A stretch of DNA of 64,000 nt from Cladorhizidae sp. MBARI D1340-BT2 (GCA_028752905.1 JAQNBH010000007.1:42988872-43052871); one strand, 5' to 3'. Numbered from the stretch's first letter, positions 44,366 through 58,473 are shown. Numbers and translations are program-made. The notes: generated from the letters alone by a model not told the origin.

Positions 44366-44540
44366 CGGCCAGTGCAGGATGAAGTCAATAATAAAGCCAA
44401 ACTGAGCATTCATGGCAAACTACTGGGCCAGCTCAGTGTGCACAGAGGCCTGCTTGTTATTTTGGTCTAACAAATTAAAATGTATTCATTTTACCACAAT
44501 CTAAAAATAGCGATTTTTGTAATGATTTCAGATAACTTTT
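44366..44540. repeat. Dispersed repeat family, copy 2
   Basis: Second copy of the element at 7676-7878, same orientation, with the shared GCATTCATGGCAAACTACTG core and diverged edges. Confidence 0.75.
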
Positions 44541-45625
44541 TTCAGATTTAAGTACAAAGCATATTCATACCTGTGGCTTTCAGAGTAAACCCACTCAGTT
44601 GAACTTGTGTTACCTTCTTTATAGATAGTTCTTTTTCTGCATAAGCAGCGCCATTCTCACTTGCCCATGCAGCCGGTTCTTCCAGCCAGCCAATTTAATA
44701 AGCCCACATTATTTAATATAGGTGTCCCGTACATATTTTTTACGTAGGGTTTATGCGCGACAATATCAAGTTTTCCCAGTGAGATACCTACTATAGGCAG
44801 CTACTAGGAATGAATGGCATTGGGTAGCGAGCGAATGTGGGGATCCCTGTCTACCACACAGCTTCTGTACAAACTCCAAGAGGCAGACTTGTTTAGGAAG
44901 ATAAGAAATCGAGCTTTCAACACTCTTTACACAATGACCAGAGAGGACTGGTTATAGTACAGAATGGAACACAGTGATCACATTGAACAGTGGTGGTAAG
45001 AGGTGGTATACTGTTATACTACAGTGGTACACAGTGACACAATAGTGTAGTGTTACACAGTGGTACAGAGCGTTATAACAGAGTGGTACATAATAGTAGT
45101 ACTGACTGCTACACAAGTGTTACATTACACAGTGGTACAAAGTGCTATAAAGTGGTATGAAGAGTGGTATACTTGTCAGGTGATGTTATTTTTAAAATGT
45201 TGAGAGAAGCACCTGGAAATTTATTTTTAGCCCCTTCCATCCTATATGTCTTCCTATATATGTGCAAGCAAGTCAAGTGATAAGAACAAAGATATAGTAG
45301 GTTAAAATGTTGAATAAAATTGCTGTTTCGGAGGTGTTCACCATGGGAGATTTTCTTCAGTCGTTCATGTGAGGCTCCCTCAGCATCCAACCAACTAAGG
45401 TGAAGACCTTGTTTGTAAGTCCCTGCAATGACTTCACACACTATAACACTGCAACTCATTTTTGTTACGACTTAGGTTGAGGCCTACTACAACATTACCA
45501 GTGGCTAAATAATGAACCCATAACTTGCAGTTCATTCAAATCCCAAGCATCTAAACAATGAGCTCGTAATTTGCCTGTCAAATTGCTCCATTGAAATACC
45601 ATGGCGGTTAAATAATGAAGTTGTA
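44541..45625. other. Intergenic, no gene recognised
   Basis: Includes a loose ACAGTGGTAC-type degenerate repeat at about 44970-45160. A minus-strand frame (45459-45145) has no recognisable family. Confidence 0.5.
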
Positions 45626-46065
45626 CCGGTAGCTATCCACATGTGCTATATACCGGCACATGTGTCCAGCACATGGACCAGATGCAAATAAATAAATAAA
45701 CAATAAATAAATAATAAATAATAAATAAAATAATTAAATGTTGTTGTTTGAATTATAATAAAAATTAAATAATAAATAAATATAATAAATAAATAAACAA
45801 TAAATAAATAACAAATATATAAAAATAAATAAACAACAATAAACAATAAATATAAATAAACAAATAATAAATAAAATAATAAATAAATAAACAATAATAA
45901 TAAATAAACAAACAATAAACAGTAAATAAATAACAAATAAATAAACAATAAATAATAATAAATAAATAAACAATAAAATTAAACAAATAAAATAACAATA
46001 AAACAATAAATAAATAATAATTAAATAAACAATAAACAACTAATAAATAAATAATATAAATATAA
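45626..46065. repeat. AAATA-rich repeat, second copy of the 10.7-kb type
   Basis: The lead sequence AGCTATCCACATGTG and AGCACATGGACCAGATGCA is followed by about 390 bp of AAATA/AATAA repeats, as at 10715-10900. The Leu/Ile/Tyr-rich open frames are artefacts. Confidence 0.75.
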
Positions 46066-46260
46066 ACACTAAAAAATTCTGATATTGCTGCACTTCTTCG
46101 TATTCTGCACTTCTTCGTATTCCCATTTTTACTTGTACATTATTATTAGTAAGCTAATAATAATAATAAATAACAAATAAAAATATAAAACAATAATATG
46201 TCAAGTAGGTGTTAATGGACAATTATGCTATAAATTAAAAAATATATAAGTAATAATAAA

Positions 46261-48480
46261 TTTTAAAAAATGGCTGTGAACAACGAACTACACGAGGTGG
46301 AAGAGAAGTGCGGCATGTGTCTTGAGGACGGAAAAAACTCTCAGCAAGGTTCAAGATGGATTGAATGTGAAGTTTCTTGCGGGGAATGGTATCATCAAAG
46401 TTGCGTTGGGATAGCTGAGGAAGATATCAAGAGGTTGGGTGAGGAAAGTTGGGTTTGTCGTTCCACGAGTGGAAATTGTTTCGTAGGGCAAATGTGGACA
46501 GAAAAGTAGCTGAAGCCTCGGAAAAGAGGGAAGGAACACTGGTTGGGATGAATGTTGATTTGAATGCTCGAGAAGAGGCACGAGACAAAAGGTAGTAAGG
46601 TTTTTTAAGGGCTAGGTTATTTTTAAGAAGGAGGAACTCTTAACTAACATAAAAGAACATATCAGGAAGAAAGGGATGGCACAGAATTTATAGACACTAA
46701 CACTACTAATACAATACAGCTGCTGATGAGGGAGGTGCTAAAGCAACTGGTACATAAGGAGAATGCTGATGTCTGGATTAACTTTAATATAATATGAAGT
46801 GGGAGGTGTACTCATGCTAATGGTGGAAGAGTTGGAGAAACAAGTGGAATGCAAGCAGAAAAGAATCTAAGTTTTGGGGAAGGAAGCTAAACCAGTTGGG
46901 GGTTGTAGAGGAAGTCGAACAGAGGATAAGGAAGATAAAACAGAGAAGGTGGTAAAGGAAATAGGACAAGCAAAGTTGGTGAAGGATGGAGGCAATATAT
47001 ATGAGGATGTTACGAAGAGGGAAGAAGAAAATTGTCAGGAGGTCTTGAGAAAACTGGAAAGGGTGGGGGGGAGAGGGGGGAGTGGTGGGAGTGTGGATGG
47101 AGGCCAGGAGGAAGAGTCAAGGGGAATGTTGTGTTCGCCGCAGCTTGGTACATGTGGACTGCCGGGGAGAGACACTCTGGCGGATAACACAGAGGGGGTT
47201 GAAGAGAGGCAAGGACCATCAGGTGGGGGAGCACTGGGAGAGGAGTCATCATCAGGGAAGGAGCACCTGTTGGACAAAGAGAATATGTCCAAGATCATGA
47301 ACATGAAGAACAAATCTCAGTTGTGAGTGCAAAAAGTCTGTTAAGGAGGGTGGGGGGTGGGAGAGGGACCAAAGATAGGGAAACTGGGCGGTTGAGTGTG
47401 GCGTTTGTTAATCATAGAGGATGGTGATCAAGGGAGGTGGATTTGAAGGTAATGGGAACGAAGAAGTTTGATGTGCTGGGATTAGCGGAGACATTTTTGC
47501 AGAAGGAGGACGAGGTGAGCGTGGCAGGATATTAGGTACGGCAGGAGTAGAGAGGGTGGCAGGCGGGCGAGTGGAGGTGTGGGAGTTCTGGTGCATGAGA
47601 GTTTTAATTCTAGGTTGAGGAAGTCAAGAGAAGGTTTGCTGTGGGTGGAGTTGTGTGGAGTAGGGAGAAGAAAAACTATGGTAGGGGTAGTGTATGTGAA
47701 CCCAGAAGGAGTGAGAGAGATGGAGGGATTGTTTGAGGTATTGCAGGAGGATGTGGTCAAGTATGAAGAAGAGGAAGGTTTTGATGTTGTGATGATGGGG
47801 TACTTCAATGCAAAGATTGGATTAGGAGTGGAGGACAACCCAAACAGTAATGGAAGGAGGTTGTTGGAGTTGGTTAGGGCTGGAGGTCTGGTTGTGGGGA
47901 ACGAGTTATAGTGCTGTGAGGGTAGGTGGACATGGGAATGTGGGGAGAGAAAGTCAATCATAGATTATATGAGGTTTAGTGAGGACATGGATGTGGCTAG
48001 GGTGGTAGTTGAGGACTCAGGCAAGCTAGATGTGGGGTCGGACCATAACATTATTTGGGGAGAAATTACGTGGGGTAGGAGAGAGGTACAAGTGAGAAGA
48101 GAGCGACATAAATGGAGAGTTGACAATGGGCTAGATTGGGAGGAGTGTCACAGGAGGCAGTGGAGGAAATGTTCATGGGTGGGTGGGAAGAGGAGGTGAG
48201 AGAGCTTGAGCAAGAGTTGGGAGGAAACATAGTTGGAGAGGTGTGGGGGGAAGGAGAAAGTTTTGGCTGCAGCAGAGAAAGGAATTGGAAAGAAGAAGAT
48301 TACAGACAGGTCAGAGGGATGGTGGTCAGAGGATGTGGAGAGGTTAATTGGTGTTAGGAAGGAGAAATGTAAGAGGTTGAGGGAAGCCAGGAAGAGAGGG
48401 GAGAGAGAGCTACATTAAGACAACTATGGGATGACTATACAGAGGGGGTAGGAAGCATTTTGGGATTGGTCAGGCGAAAG
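46261..48480 (+). mobile_element. LINE family 1, 5' part (PHD-finger ORF1 and endonuclease), decayed
   Basis: ORF1 begins at 46270 with a C4HC3 PHD-type finger: CGMCLEDGKN, CEVSCGEWYHQSCVGI, then a Trp-Val-Cys. It is then broken, with a charged remainder to about 47330. From about 47400 an apurinic-type endonuclease domain can be read in shifted frames: GVLVHESFNSRLRKSREGLL, VVMMGYFNAKIGL (the Asn active-site block) and VGSDHNIIWGEI (the terminal Ser-Asp-His). The following linker overlaps the copy at 8501. Together the copies define one family with order ORF1-PHD, endonuclease, reverse transcriptase. The element is truncated at about 48480, before the reverse transcriptase. Confidence 0.85.
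46270..46509 (+). pseudogene. LINE ORF1 PHD-finger domain
   Basis: Cys/His spacing fits a PHD finger: CGMC, then a Cys in IECEVSC, HQSC, and a final Cys. PHD fingers are known in ORF1 of CR1-like LINEs. The frame ends in a stop at 46507, shortly after the finger. Confidence 0.7.
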
Positions 48481-48599
48481 TGTGTGTGGGGGAGGGGGTA
48501 CACGCGAAAAGAAAAATCATGGTAATTGAAAAGAATATATATACCTGGAATAAACCTAGTCTGAAATAAGTTCACAAGTTCTCGAACACTCGGAGTCTG

Positions 48600-50540
48600 T
48601 GCTCATTGTTCGTCACAAAGCAATTGTGACTAGATCAAGGCGATCCAAAGCTTCTTTGTAAATGTTTAGTATCATTAGATGATTAGGTCTATCCTGTTTC
48701 ATAGTACTTCGTAAGTATGTTTTTATTCTTTTCATACAGGCTTTCACTTGCAGTATTCGTAGCAGGCATGTGACAAGGATTAGATGGGCAACCCGGCACA
48801 CCTCCTTAAAAAAGGCACGTTGACCATCAGAAAGATTGCGAAGAAAAGTCAAGATATCTTTCAGTGTTACAGTTCCATCTGAGCTAAAACTTGAACTAAA
48901 AACTTGAAGTCGAGTTGAAAGTTCACTCTTATTGAAGTGATCTCCATAAAAGGAAACAACTTCAGCAGTATAATCCTTTTTATTGGCAGCTTTTACAAGC
49001 ATTTGGTAAACAGCATATCCTGGCTGATCAAAGCGATCTTGAATTGCTGACATGGTCAAGTCTATTGCTTCAAAGTAACAGCAACGATAATAATCTTCAA
49101 CTGCAGTGTACTGATGAGATTCTCCTGTTCCACTCTCAAAACGCTTTGGAGCTTTTCGATCCCGAGGTAGTAGTGGCTCACAGTCCGTTCACGTAGACAC
49201 TCAATATGCTTAGAAAAAAGAACAAACCTCTCATCACTCCTCATGTTCTGTAATGTCTGGACCGTCTGTTTAGCCAGAACTTGAGCTTCTGCTGCAGATA
49301 AGGATCATTTTTGAGAGTTTTGCTCAAGTTGTCAGTAATCTTCAGTATTCTCTTGCAAAGCTGTAATCCAAAAAGTAACCTGTACCGAGACATTTGTGAT
49401 TTTACTCCCATAATTCTACATTTTACATTTGGAACCAATTGTAATTGAAGACATTCATCCCATAATTGATTCAAGCAATTGTAATTTTCAAGGATGCTAC
49501 CAATTGACTCTCCACGGACAGTCCACCTGGTAGGACAGAATGATCGTATCCCAATACTACTCTCCCCTTCATTTCTTTCGGCTTTGATGTGATCAAAGAG
49601 ATGACATTTCTCTTGGGATTTTTTATTATTATTAGCTTGGTGATTTCAAAGCCTACTTCCAATGCTTCACAACACACTTTAGATTGCTTCATTGTAGTTC
49701 CAACGGCAAGGTTGAGAGCATGAGCATAACAGTGAGTATACACGGCCGATTTACCACTGCAAGCAGTTTAGTGGCAACGCCATTCCTGATACCAGCCATG
49801 TTAGCCGCCCCATCATAGCACTGACCACGACAGTACATCAAGACCCATCCGAAGAAGCGTATCTTGAAGTGTATGAAAAAGATAAGCAGCATCAATTCTG
49901 TCCACTTGGTACAAGCCAATGAAGTCTTCATGATCTCCAAATCACCTACCCACCTCAAGCATATAGTGAATTGCTCCTTATTTGATACATCCGTACATTC
50001 ATCAGCCATTAGGGTATAACAGGCACTGTGGCGAATATTCTTACAAAACTGGCGGACAATTTGGAGTGCCATAAGCTGGAGACATTCATTTTGTATGGCA
50101 GGGCTTACATATGTATTGGCTTTTTGGTGCAGCCAAGTTAATATTTCTGGGTTGTCCATACTTCGAAGAAGTAAGAGTTGAATAAAGTTCCCATCTTTAT
50201 CATCCCCATGGCTGCCTCTTAGTGCGTGACCTTGACGAGCGAGATAATGCAGATTCTGAAGGATAGTTAGTAAAATCTTTCTCTTCACCGCCTCTTCTTC
50301 TTGGTGCTATGTGCTCAATAATTCTCCCACATCTCCTTGAATCTGCTTGGGAAGAGCAATCAATGCCCCATTAGCCTCACAGTGAGTATTGCTTGCTTGG
50401 TGCTTTTTGAAAGCACGTTGCTTATTTCCAATAAGTAAAACCTTTATGAATGAAAGCTGGCTCTCATTTTGAACTAGCCAAAAATTTCCTTTCCTGTGAT
50501 GCTCCATACAGATGTATATAGCAAAAAGCTGCATCTAACT
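48600..50540 (-). mobile_element. hAT-superfamily transposase remnant (TTF/DUF4371 type), minus strand
   Basis: From 50534 downward: a TTF-like finger tail (AFKKHQASNTHCEA), DUF4371 core (LARQGHALRGSHGDDKDGNF, ACYTLMADECTDVSNKEQFT, GQCYDGAANMAGIRNGVATK), a HCYAHALNLAV block at about 49740, and the C-terminal dimerisation block RIKTYLRSTMKQDRPNHLMI at about 48735. It is broken into at least six frames. It is related to the plus-strand copy at 52.2-54.5 kb (both share AI-DRFDQPGY and the MKQDR block). Confidence 0.88.
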
Positions 50541-50653
50541 CAGCATCATAATGAAGCCATGGGTATTGCTCACACCACTCAGCCATGAAGAACCTATATA
50601 CATATACACAATAATATGATTATTATAATTATTATAATTATTATTAATTATTA

Positions 50654-50895
<242 letters not shown>

Positions 50896-52150
50896 GTGAT
50901 GATCAATATTGTGAGAATGGCAAAGTTGTGACCATAGTAGCTATATACAAGATATTTGAGTGGTTAAGTTACCAACTATTTTACATTCCACTGACTGTAT
51001 AGCTATCTATCTATCTAAAGCTATGCACATAGATACATGTATACCTAACCCTCATGTCTTTTTAAAGCATTCAGACAGATGTATCTTTTACACCAAAATA
51101 GTATGATGGCAATTAAGTGAAAAACGTTATAAAAATTGATCATTTCGGGACTCTTGGCATCCATGCCAACCTGGCTTGGTCAAATGCCTGGACAACTGAC
51201 AGTGGTTTTGTTCCATTCCCTGGACATTATGTACATTAGTGGTTCTTTGATATCCTTGAACCCAGCCGGTTCCATTTAGTGCCCACTACCTTGTTGTCGT
51301 TTTGTTCAGCTAAACTGTGGAGGTCCCTGTCTCCCATTCCACCCTCAACTAGATAAACCTCCACACCACTAGCTGTCAGTAAATACAGCGATCGATCCTT
51401 CAGTGATGTGGGTTCTATTCTCACCTATATATAAGGCTACCAGCAGCTCTTGCTGGTAAGCCTTCAGCACACTCATCCTTTGTACATTATTTTCATGCTA
51501 TTATACAGTGCTGTAAAATCATATATAATAATAATAACCTTCATTCATCTTACTGTAGCTATTTACTCAAGATCTCTAAAGGATTGTACTCCACCTATTG
51601 TATTACTATGTAACTCAGATAAGACTAAACCAAGTTGGATGATTGGATTAAGGCACATGGCTCTAGTGTACAGCTCGGTTAAAATAAGTTATACATTGTA
51701 TATAATATTATGTTTACTTTGAAAATGCATTGTCCTGATAATGCAAACTCTATTTTGCCTTCATTGTTGGTGGTTGAGCCTCATGATTTTTCTAGCACTG
51801 TGAATTTTAATGCTACAGTAACATAATACAGTGTCAGTGACCACATGAACAAGGTGGCTGGCATCATTAGATGCCAAATGATTGGAAGTGCTGAATCAGC
51901 TTATAGTCCTGCACTCCTATGTCTAAATTGTGAAAAATTCTCAGGACTGCCCTGGACCATGGATGGTTCCGTAGTGGTTCTACGGCCGCTCCGGTTTTGG
52001 CCATACCAAATTTCAAGCCCAAAAAATAAATAATAATAAAAATAAAATAATAATAATAATAATAATAAAATTTAAAAAAATAATAATAATAAATATAATA
52101 AAAATAGAATTATAGGCATGTGGTCCATCGAGTTCGAGTCCTAAAGAAAG
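50896..52150. other. Spacer between two hAT remnants, no gene seen
   Basis: About 1.25 kb without recognisable coding. An (AAT)-rich tract is at 52020-52105. A hairpin-like CAGCAGCTCTTGCTGG occurs near 51435. Confidence 0.5.
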
Positions 52151-54451
52151 GTCATGGCTTCTAGTTCACGAGTAGGTGAGATAGTAGCTGAAAATATCCC
52201 TGCCTCATCAGTCTGAGCAGCCTCATCAGCCACGGGCATTTCATTTTCCCAAGCGATCTTTCGGAAAAAACAATTCAGTTCTGTGTAGTTTTCAGTTCAC
52301 CAAGTGGCAATTCCTTCACTAGGCAAAGCCTTAAGGATGTTTTTTTTTGCCATGTCTGCCTCATGGCTACAAAGAAACAGATGATGAAGACAGGCTATCT
52401 TGACCCAGCCTTTGTGAGTATACAAATATAACAAAGGTAGCTTGCTAGCTAGCTATACCACTAGCAGCTAGCTTATAACATTAACAATAATTATGGGAAA
52501 GTTGTTAGATTAGATGGGTAGTGAGCTAACTAGGAAGAATATGTAACATTATATTTAAGCACACTGATAATATTGATTAAATTTTAATTTAGGTAACTCG
52601 TGTTTAGTTAACTCGTGGGTTTGCTAATTGGAAGGATGGGACTAGAAGTTTCAAAAATCATGAGACCAGTGCTGCTCACCATGAAGCTGTTGATGTGATG
52701 ATTACTATTCCTTCCACTACTGGGGATGTAGGAGCACTGCTTTCTAGACAATTTGCTACTCAGAAGGAAAAAATACACAGGTTCTGTTCCAGATATTTTC
52801 ATCCATTACGTTTCTGTGTCGTCAAGGTCTTGCTCTGAGAGGAGACGGCACTGAAACAGATGGAAATCTACAGCAATTGTTGAAGATGAAGGCTAAAGAG
52901 GATCCCAATCTTGCAGAGTGGTTAAGAAGGAAGGAGAATGTTTATACAAGCCCTGAAATACAAAATGAAATGATTAAACATAAAATGATTAAACATATGG
53001 GTCTTAAGCTTCTACGAAACTTGGCAACAGAGTTTCGTACTTCTCCTTTTTTGACTATCATGGCTGATGAGACTACTAATTGTGAACAGGTCACTCTTTT
53101 TGTTCGTTGGATTACCGATGACTTGCAGCAAGTACATAAAGATTTTCTAGGATTACCCTTCAATCGTGCTGAAATGTTATTTTCAGTGATCAAAGGTGTT
53201 TTTTTTGAGATTGATTTTTTTTTAGATTGAATTTTAGTTTTGAAAGAGTACGTGGTCAGTGCTATGATGGTGCAAGTGCTATAAGCGGTAGCAGGAGTGG
53301 TGTTGCAAAGCGAATCAGTGAACTTGAACCAAGGGCCTTATGGCCATGCTCTAAACTTGGCTACCAGTGACACCATTAAGAAATCAAAGATGCATTGGAT
53401 ACTACCCACGAGATTACTAAGCTTATCAAGTATTCTCCACGCAGAGAAGCAATTTTTCAGATTTGAACGCAGCTATACCAGGCGAAAGCAATCCTGGTAT
53501 CAGAGTTCTGTGCCCAACCAGGTGGACCATAAAGGCCAATCCCCTTGCTAGTACCATGAGCAATTTTGAAACTTTGCAATTGACATGGGAGAAAGCTGTC
53601 GATGTGGTACGAGACACAGAAACAAAGGCTAGAATCCGTGGAGTATCTGTAATGATGTCCACGTTCAACTACCTATTTGGCAACATACTTGGAGAGATGC
53701 TGTTGAAACACGCAGATAATCTGAGCAGCACTCTTCAGCACAAGGGTTTCTCAGCTGCCGAGGGTCAGGCGGTTGCTAAAATGACTGTGGAAACCATAAA
53801 GCTGCTGAGAAGTGACGAGTCATTTGACCTGTTCTGGTTAAAGGTAAACCAGAGAGCCAACAGTCTTGGTATAGATGAGCCTCAACTACCACGTCGTCAG
53901 AAACGTCCTCGAAGATTTGATGATGGTCCCAGTCTCTCTACAAGCAGCAATATTACGAAGCAATTATCAGCTGCATTGAAGATCGATTTGATCAACCTGG
54001 GTACAAAGTGTATCACTCATTGGAAACTCTTCTGCTTAAAGCTTGCAAATCAAAAGACTTTGAAAGTGATTTGCAAACTATCTGCCAATTTTACAAAGAC
54101 GATTTTGACCATGAGCTCTTGCGCACTCAACTTCAGACCTTTGCTCAACATGTTCAAGAAAAACCAGAAGAACCTACAACAAAAATCAATATCTTTGATG
54201 TGAAGAATTATTTACTTTCACTTTCTCCTGCTCAGCTATCAAATGTGAAATGCCTTATGCAGCTCATATTAGTTATGCCTGCCACAAATGCATCTTCGGA
54301 AAGGTCTTTCAGTGCATTAAGGAGATTGAAAACCTATCTTCGGGCAACTATGAAGCAGGATCGTCTCAACTACCTTATGCTTCTTCATGTGCATAAGGAT
54401 AAAACAGATGAACTGGACCTCAAACTTCTCGTTAATGAATTTATAAATTAA
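52151..54451 (+). mobile_element. hAT-superfamily transposase remnant (TTF/DUF4371 type), plus strand
   Basis: TTF-type finger near 52610-52690 (FANWKDGTRSFKNHETSAAH), DUF4371 core at 52830-53220 (TIMADETTNCEQVTLFVRWI), CYDGASAISGSRSGVAKRI at about 53260, VLCPTRWTIKANPLA at about 53500, and the dimerisation block NASSERSFSALRRLKTYLRA at about 54280. The C-terminal half is nearly intact in two frames (53463-54203 and 54008-54451). About five breaks. Same family as the minus-strand copy at 48.6-50.5 kb. Confidence 0.9.
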
Positions 54452-55070
54452 GATCACAGATTAAATATCTTTGCTAAATATCTCGTGGATTAATCGTAAT
54501 AATTTCATTGCACACAAATTCACACAAATTAAATTAAGGAGTATATATATAGCTACATTTGGAATAATAAGCATGATACAATTACACGTAGAATGAAGAG
54601 CAGAGTTGCTTTTAAATTAAGCATATAGAGCTAGCTACAAAGATGACAAAATCATCATATCAGGATACGATGCTTACAAAAATTATTGATGAACTCAATT
54701 TAAACTCAATTTATACATGACAATTAAAAACAGGAGATTACTATATTGCTACTGGTCAGAGAAATGGGATCTAGTTACAAAAAGATTATATAATTAACCA
54801 CATCCGGCCCCATGCACGCCCATTAGAACCACACCCACTTCCTGGCCGGAGCTGCGGCTGTTTTTTTAAAAATAATGCCTTGCTACTAATAGCTATATTA
54901 TAGCTGTGATGCAGTACAGATAAACCTATATAGCTAACTATAATGCTCAGCTCAGTTAATAGATATATACCTCTCATCTTCAAATTTCCGTTTGAAACTG
55001 TAGACTCTGAGGCTCTAGGCTGGAATTAGTTACTCGTGGGCCTGCTCGCTATAATAGCACGCGCAAAATG
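54452..55070. other. Intergenic, no gene seen
   Basis: A/T-rich, with no array or frame of interest. Confidence 0.55.
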
Positions 55071-56975
55071 TAGGGGCGTGGTTTGGTTGTGAATTTTGAA
55101 ATAAGACAACTGAAGAGCTGGCTGGAGAAGAGTCTGAGAGTGCTCTCAGTAAAGATTAGAAAGTTGCTTGATAACTGGAGGTTAGTATTGAAACTTTGGT
55201 CCAGCAGTTGCCGGTCTGCCGGTCCAGCAGTTGCCGGTCTGCCGGACCAGTTCCTACCACCCTGCTATAGAGAAGCAAGAAAGGAAGTGAAAAGACTATT
55301 AGGAAAGAGAAGAAGGAATTGAGGAAGAGAACCATCAAGAAGATTAGAGAGTTCTTGATTAGAGAGCAGGGTGGGACTAGTTGTAAGCTGTTTTGTAATG
55401 ATTTGAGAGCAAAGAGGAAGGAGAAGGATAAAAAGAGTGAAAGATGATGAGGGAAGGATGGTGGAGGAGGAAGACGAAGTGTTTCTTGCTTTCCTCAGCC
55501 TCTTGCATTTCTCCTGTGGCAGAAGTTGAGGCAGTGTGGAGTAGAGGAGAAACTTGTGAGGACGTGTAGGATTGTATGGTGGGATGGAGACAACAGTGAT
55601 ATTGAATAGAAGGAAGTCAAGATGGTTTGCTGTGGAGAATGGGGGATGTCTTTGTCTCCACTTCTGTTCAATATTGATTTGATGGAAATGGCAGAGGAGT
55701 TGTAGAGAGCTGAGCTAGGAGTCAAGGTGGAAGGCTGTTGGTGTGGGGCACTTATGTATGCAGATGATGTTCTTTTGGCGGACTCAGGGGTGGAACTGCA
55801 AGCTATGTTGGATGTGGTACAGGCTTATGTGTTAAGGTGGAAGATGAAGTTAATAGTACGAAGAGAAAAGTCATGCTAGTAGGGAAGAAGGAAGCAGGAG
55901 TGAATTGGAGGATTGGCGAGGAGATATTGGAAGAGGTCAAAGAATTCAAGTACTTGGGATGGTTTGATAGGAAGCTAGAGGGTAATGTTCAGTTAGAGAA
56001 GGCAGAAGAGTAGGTTGGGAAGGTGACATGGATGAGTGGAGTGAATGGGCAGGTGGAAGTAGACAGGAAGAATGGTGTGGGAGCTTCTAGTGAGACCTAG
56101 TATGGAGCATGCACCCTCCCACCTATGGACAGAAGGACATAATGCTTGCAAGAAGTTGGAGTCAGCAGAGATGAGAGTGGGTAGGAGATTGTTGTGGCAA
56201 GTAACACAGTAGCAGGAGTGGGGGGGGGAGGGGAGAGATTGGGGTGGAGGAAGCTGGAGGAGAGGAGGGAAGAGATGAAGTTTTGCTTGTTAAGAGATTA
56301 CAGGTGTTGGAACAGAGCAGATTGGTAAAAATAGTTAAAAATAAATTTAGAAGAATTGGATAGTGGGAAGAATATGAGATTTTGAGGAGAAAATACAAAC
56401 TAAACAACGAGCTTGGGTCAGTACGTAAGTGGAAGGGGAAAATGAAGGTGAGAAATGAGAAGGATTGGGAGGAGGAAGTAAACGGCAAGAGTAGGCTGAA
56501 GTTTTATACATCGGCAAAGAATGGTGCAGGGGTGGAGAGGTATGTGAGGTCCATGCATGGTCAGGAAGGTGTGCGGTTGCAATTTCGACAGGTCTGGGCT
56601 GTTAGAGAGATAAGAAGAGATGTGGGATAGTTAGGGATGAGAGGTGTATCATGTGTGATGAGCAGGGGAAGATGTGGAACATTTCTTCGTGATGTGCAGG
56701 GAATTTGAGAGGGATCGGCTGGCATGCAGAATTGTAGGGGCAGGACAGTGGCTGGATGAATTTAGAAGAGTGGGTAAGGATGGAAAGGTGGCGTTGCTTT
56801 TGGGGAAAGGTTTGGAGGGAGTAAGTGATGCAGTGATGGAGGAGGTGGGTGAGTGTTATGTATTGGGTAGGGAAGTGGTGGCAGAGGAGAAAGGAACTGT
56901 TGTATGGCGAGCTTAGGAATGATCTTTGGTCCCCTCCCCTCCCCACTCCTTGAACAGCTGGACACTCATAACTAT
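55071..56975 (+). mobile_element. LINE family 1, second 3' part, decayed
   Basis: The linker upstream of the reverse transcriptase is visible at 55083-55490 (a Lys/Arg-rich region, with a 23-bp duplication GGTCCAGCAGTTGCCGGTCT). Reverse transcriptase blocks in broken frames include the catalytic YADDVLLADS at about 55754-55783. It aligns with the 8.5-10.5 kb copy to the same 3' end (CCCCTCCCCACTCCTTGA, about 56950). Many frameshifts. Confidence 0.85.
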
Positions 56976-57119
56976 TAGTATTATGGATATTATAAGAATT
57001 TAGATTGTTATTACATGGTCTCACAATGTACTGTAGCAAGATGTGGTGACCTTAAAAGACTCAGCAGTATCATTATAATCATAATCATAATCATAATTGG
57101 GCTCACTTCTTTTCTTGTA

Positions 57120-58473
57120 TACATGTTCACAGTCTTGAGGCATTTAAAGTCAGAGTTCAATATGTTTTAATACCTGGATGATGGAACTCTGGGTGGTTTG
57201 GTATCAGATGTCATTGATGATTTTCGTAGCATAGAACATGAGACTGGGAGAGTGGTTTTACAGTTGAACCGAAGCAAATGCGAGATAGTCAGTCATGACC
57301 CGGTTGCTATAGGAGAATTCTTATCTTATGTGCTGTCCCAGGTATTCAAGTGGCAAACCCTGAAGTAGCCACTCTACTAGGCTCCCCCATTGGTGGTCTG
57401 GAAGGCATTGAGAGATATTGAGTCCAGGACTAAACTCTTGGAGCTCTTGAGCTGTAGGCTACGCCATCTTTATTCACACGATGCTTTGGGTCTCCTCCGT
57501 CATGCCTTCTCCATGCCAAAGTTATATACTATATAATATACAATCTCCACGCTTCTCCCTGCTTTTCCTCTCTGTAAAAATTTGACTCTGCTCAGTGTGC
57601 CATCCTCAGCAATATAACTAATATTAGCATCCCATCGCCCAGTGGTACAGGCAGGTCTTGGGATCAGAAGTGCTGTCATGTTGGCTCCATTAGCTTTCCT
57701 GGTATTCACTTTGGGTTCCCTCGATCTAGTTCACCAAATCTTGCCCAGTAGATTTGAGGTCTGTAGTGACCTGCTTTTCAGTTAGGTATGGAGGTGTGGA
57801 GCAAAGACGTAAATGTTCCTGCTCCCTCAGTTGAGTCCTCTTTTCCCAAAAGTGTTGGGACACTCCGCATGTGAAGGCCTGCCTAGACAAGCTTGTGGAA
57901 GGAGCACAGGATGATACTGCACATGCTCGTGTTAGAACAGCTACCAAGAGTGAAGCAGGTGCCTGGCTCCATGCCCTCCCTATGTCTGCAGTTGGTTTGA
58001 GGATGGATGACGATGTGGTTGGTGTTGCCACAGGTCTTTGTCTTGGTGTACCTCTTTGTAGCCCTCACCAGCGTCTTCAGTGTGGAGCTCCAGTTGACCA
58101 GAATGGTACTCATGGGCTCAATTGCAGAAAGAGTCAGGGCCGCCACTCTCGACACGCTGCTATCAATCAAGTCAAAGATCTCTATGTTCCACAAAAATCC
58201 CCTCTCACTTGGAACCAGTAGGCTTGGATCGTGATGATGGCAAACATCTGATGGTTTTGTGCCTTGGAGGAATGGGAAGGTTCTGGTTTTGGATGCCACA
58301 CAACATGTTCAGACATGTTTGCTCTCTCTTATGCGGATTTTAGGTCTGGAGATCCCGGAACAGTTGCCAACAGAGCTGAATTCCTGAAGAAACAAAAGTA
58401 ATGTTCGATCAAGAGACACTCACTATTTCGTTCCTCTGGGCTTCGAGACCTCGGGTGTATTTGGTGATCCCTA
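57120..58473 (+). mobile_element. LINE family 2, copy 1, C-terminal part, decayed
   Basis: The reverse transcriptase YLDDGTLGG block (about 57173) is followed by SKCEIVSHDPV, then the thumb region (LLRHAFSMPKL at about 57490) and GLGIRSAVMLAPLAFL at about 57655. The C-terminal zinc region is seen at 57860-58160 (GLRMDDDVVGVATGL, then GTHGLNCRKSQGRHSRHAA). The end, GFETSGVFGD-like at about 58440-58470, runs directly into copy 2. Several frameshifts. Confidence 0.82.

Noticed and set aside
45646..46039. Leu/Ile/Tyr-rich membrane-like proteins on the minus strand
   Set aside because: They are translations of AAATA/AATAA repeats.
51236..51722. Short open frames between the two hAT remnants
   Set aside because: Low-complexity or composition-driven, with no motif or repeat support.
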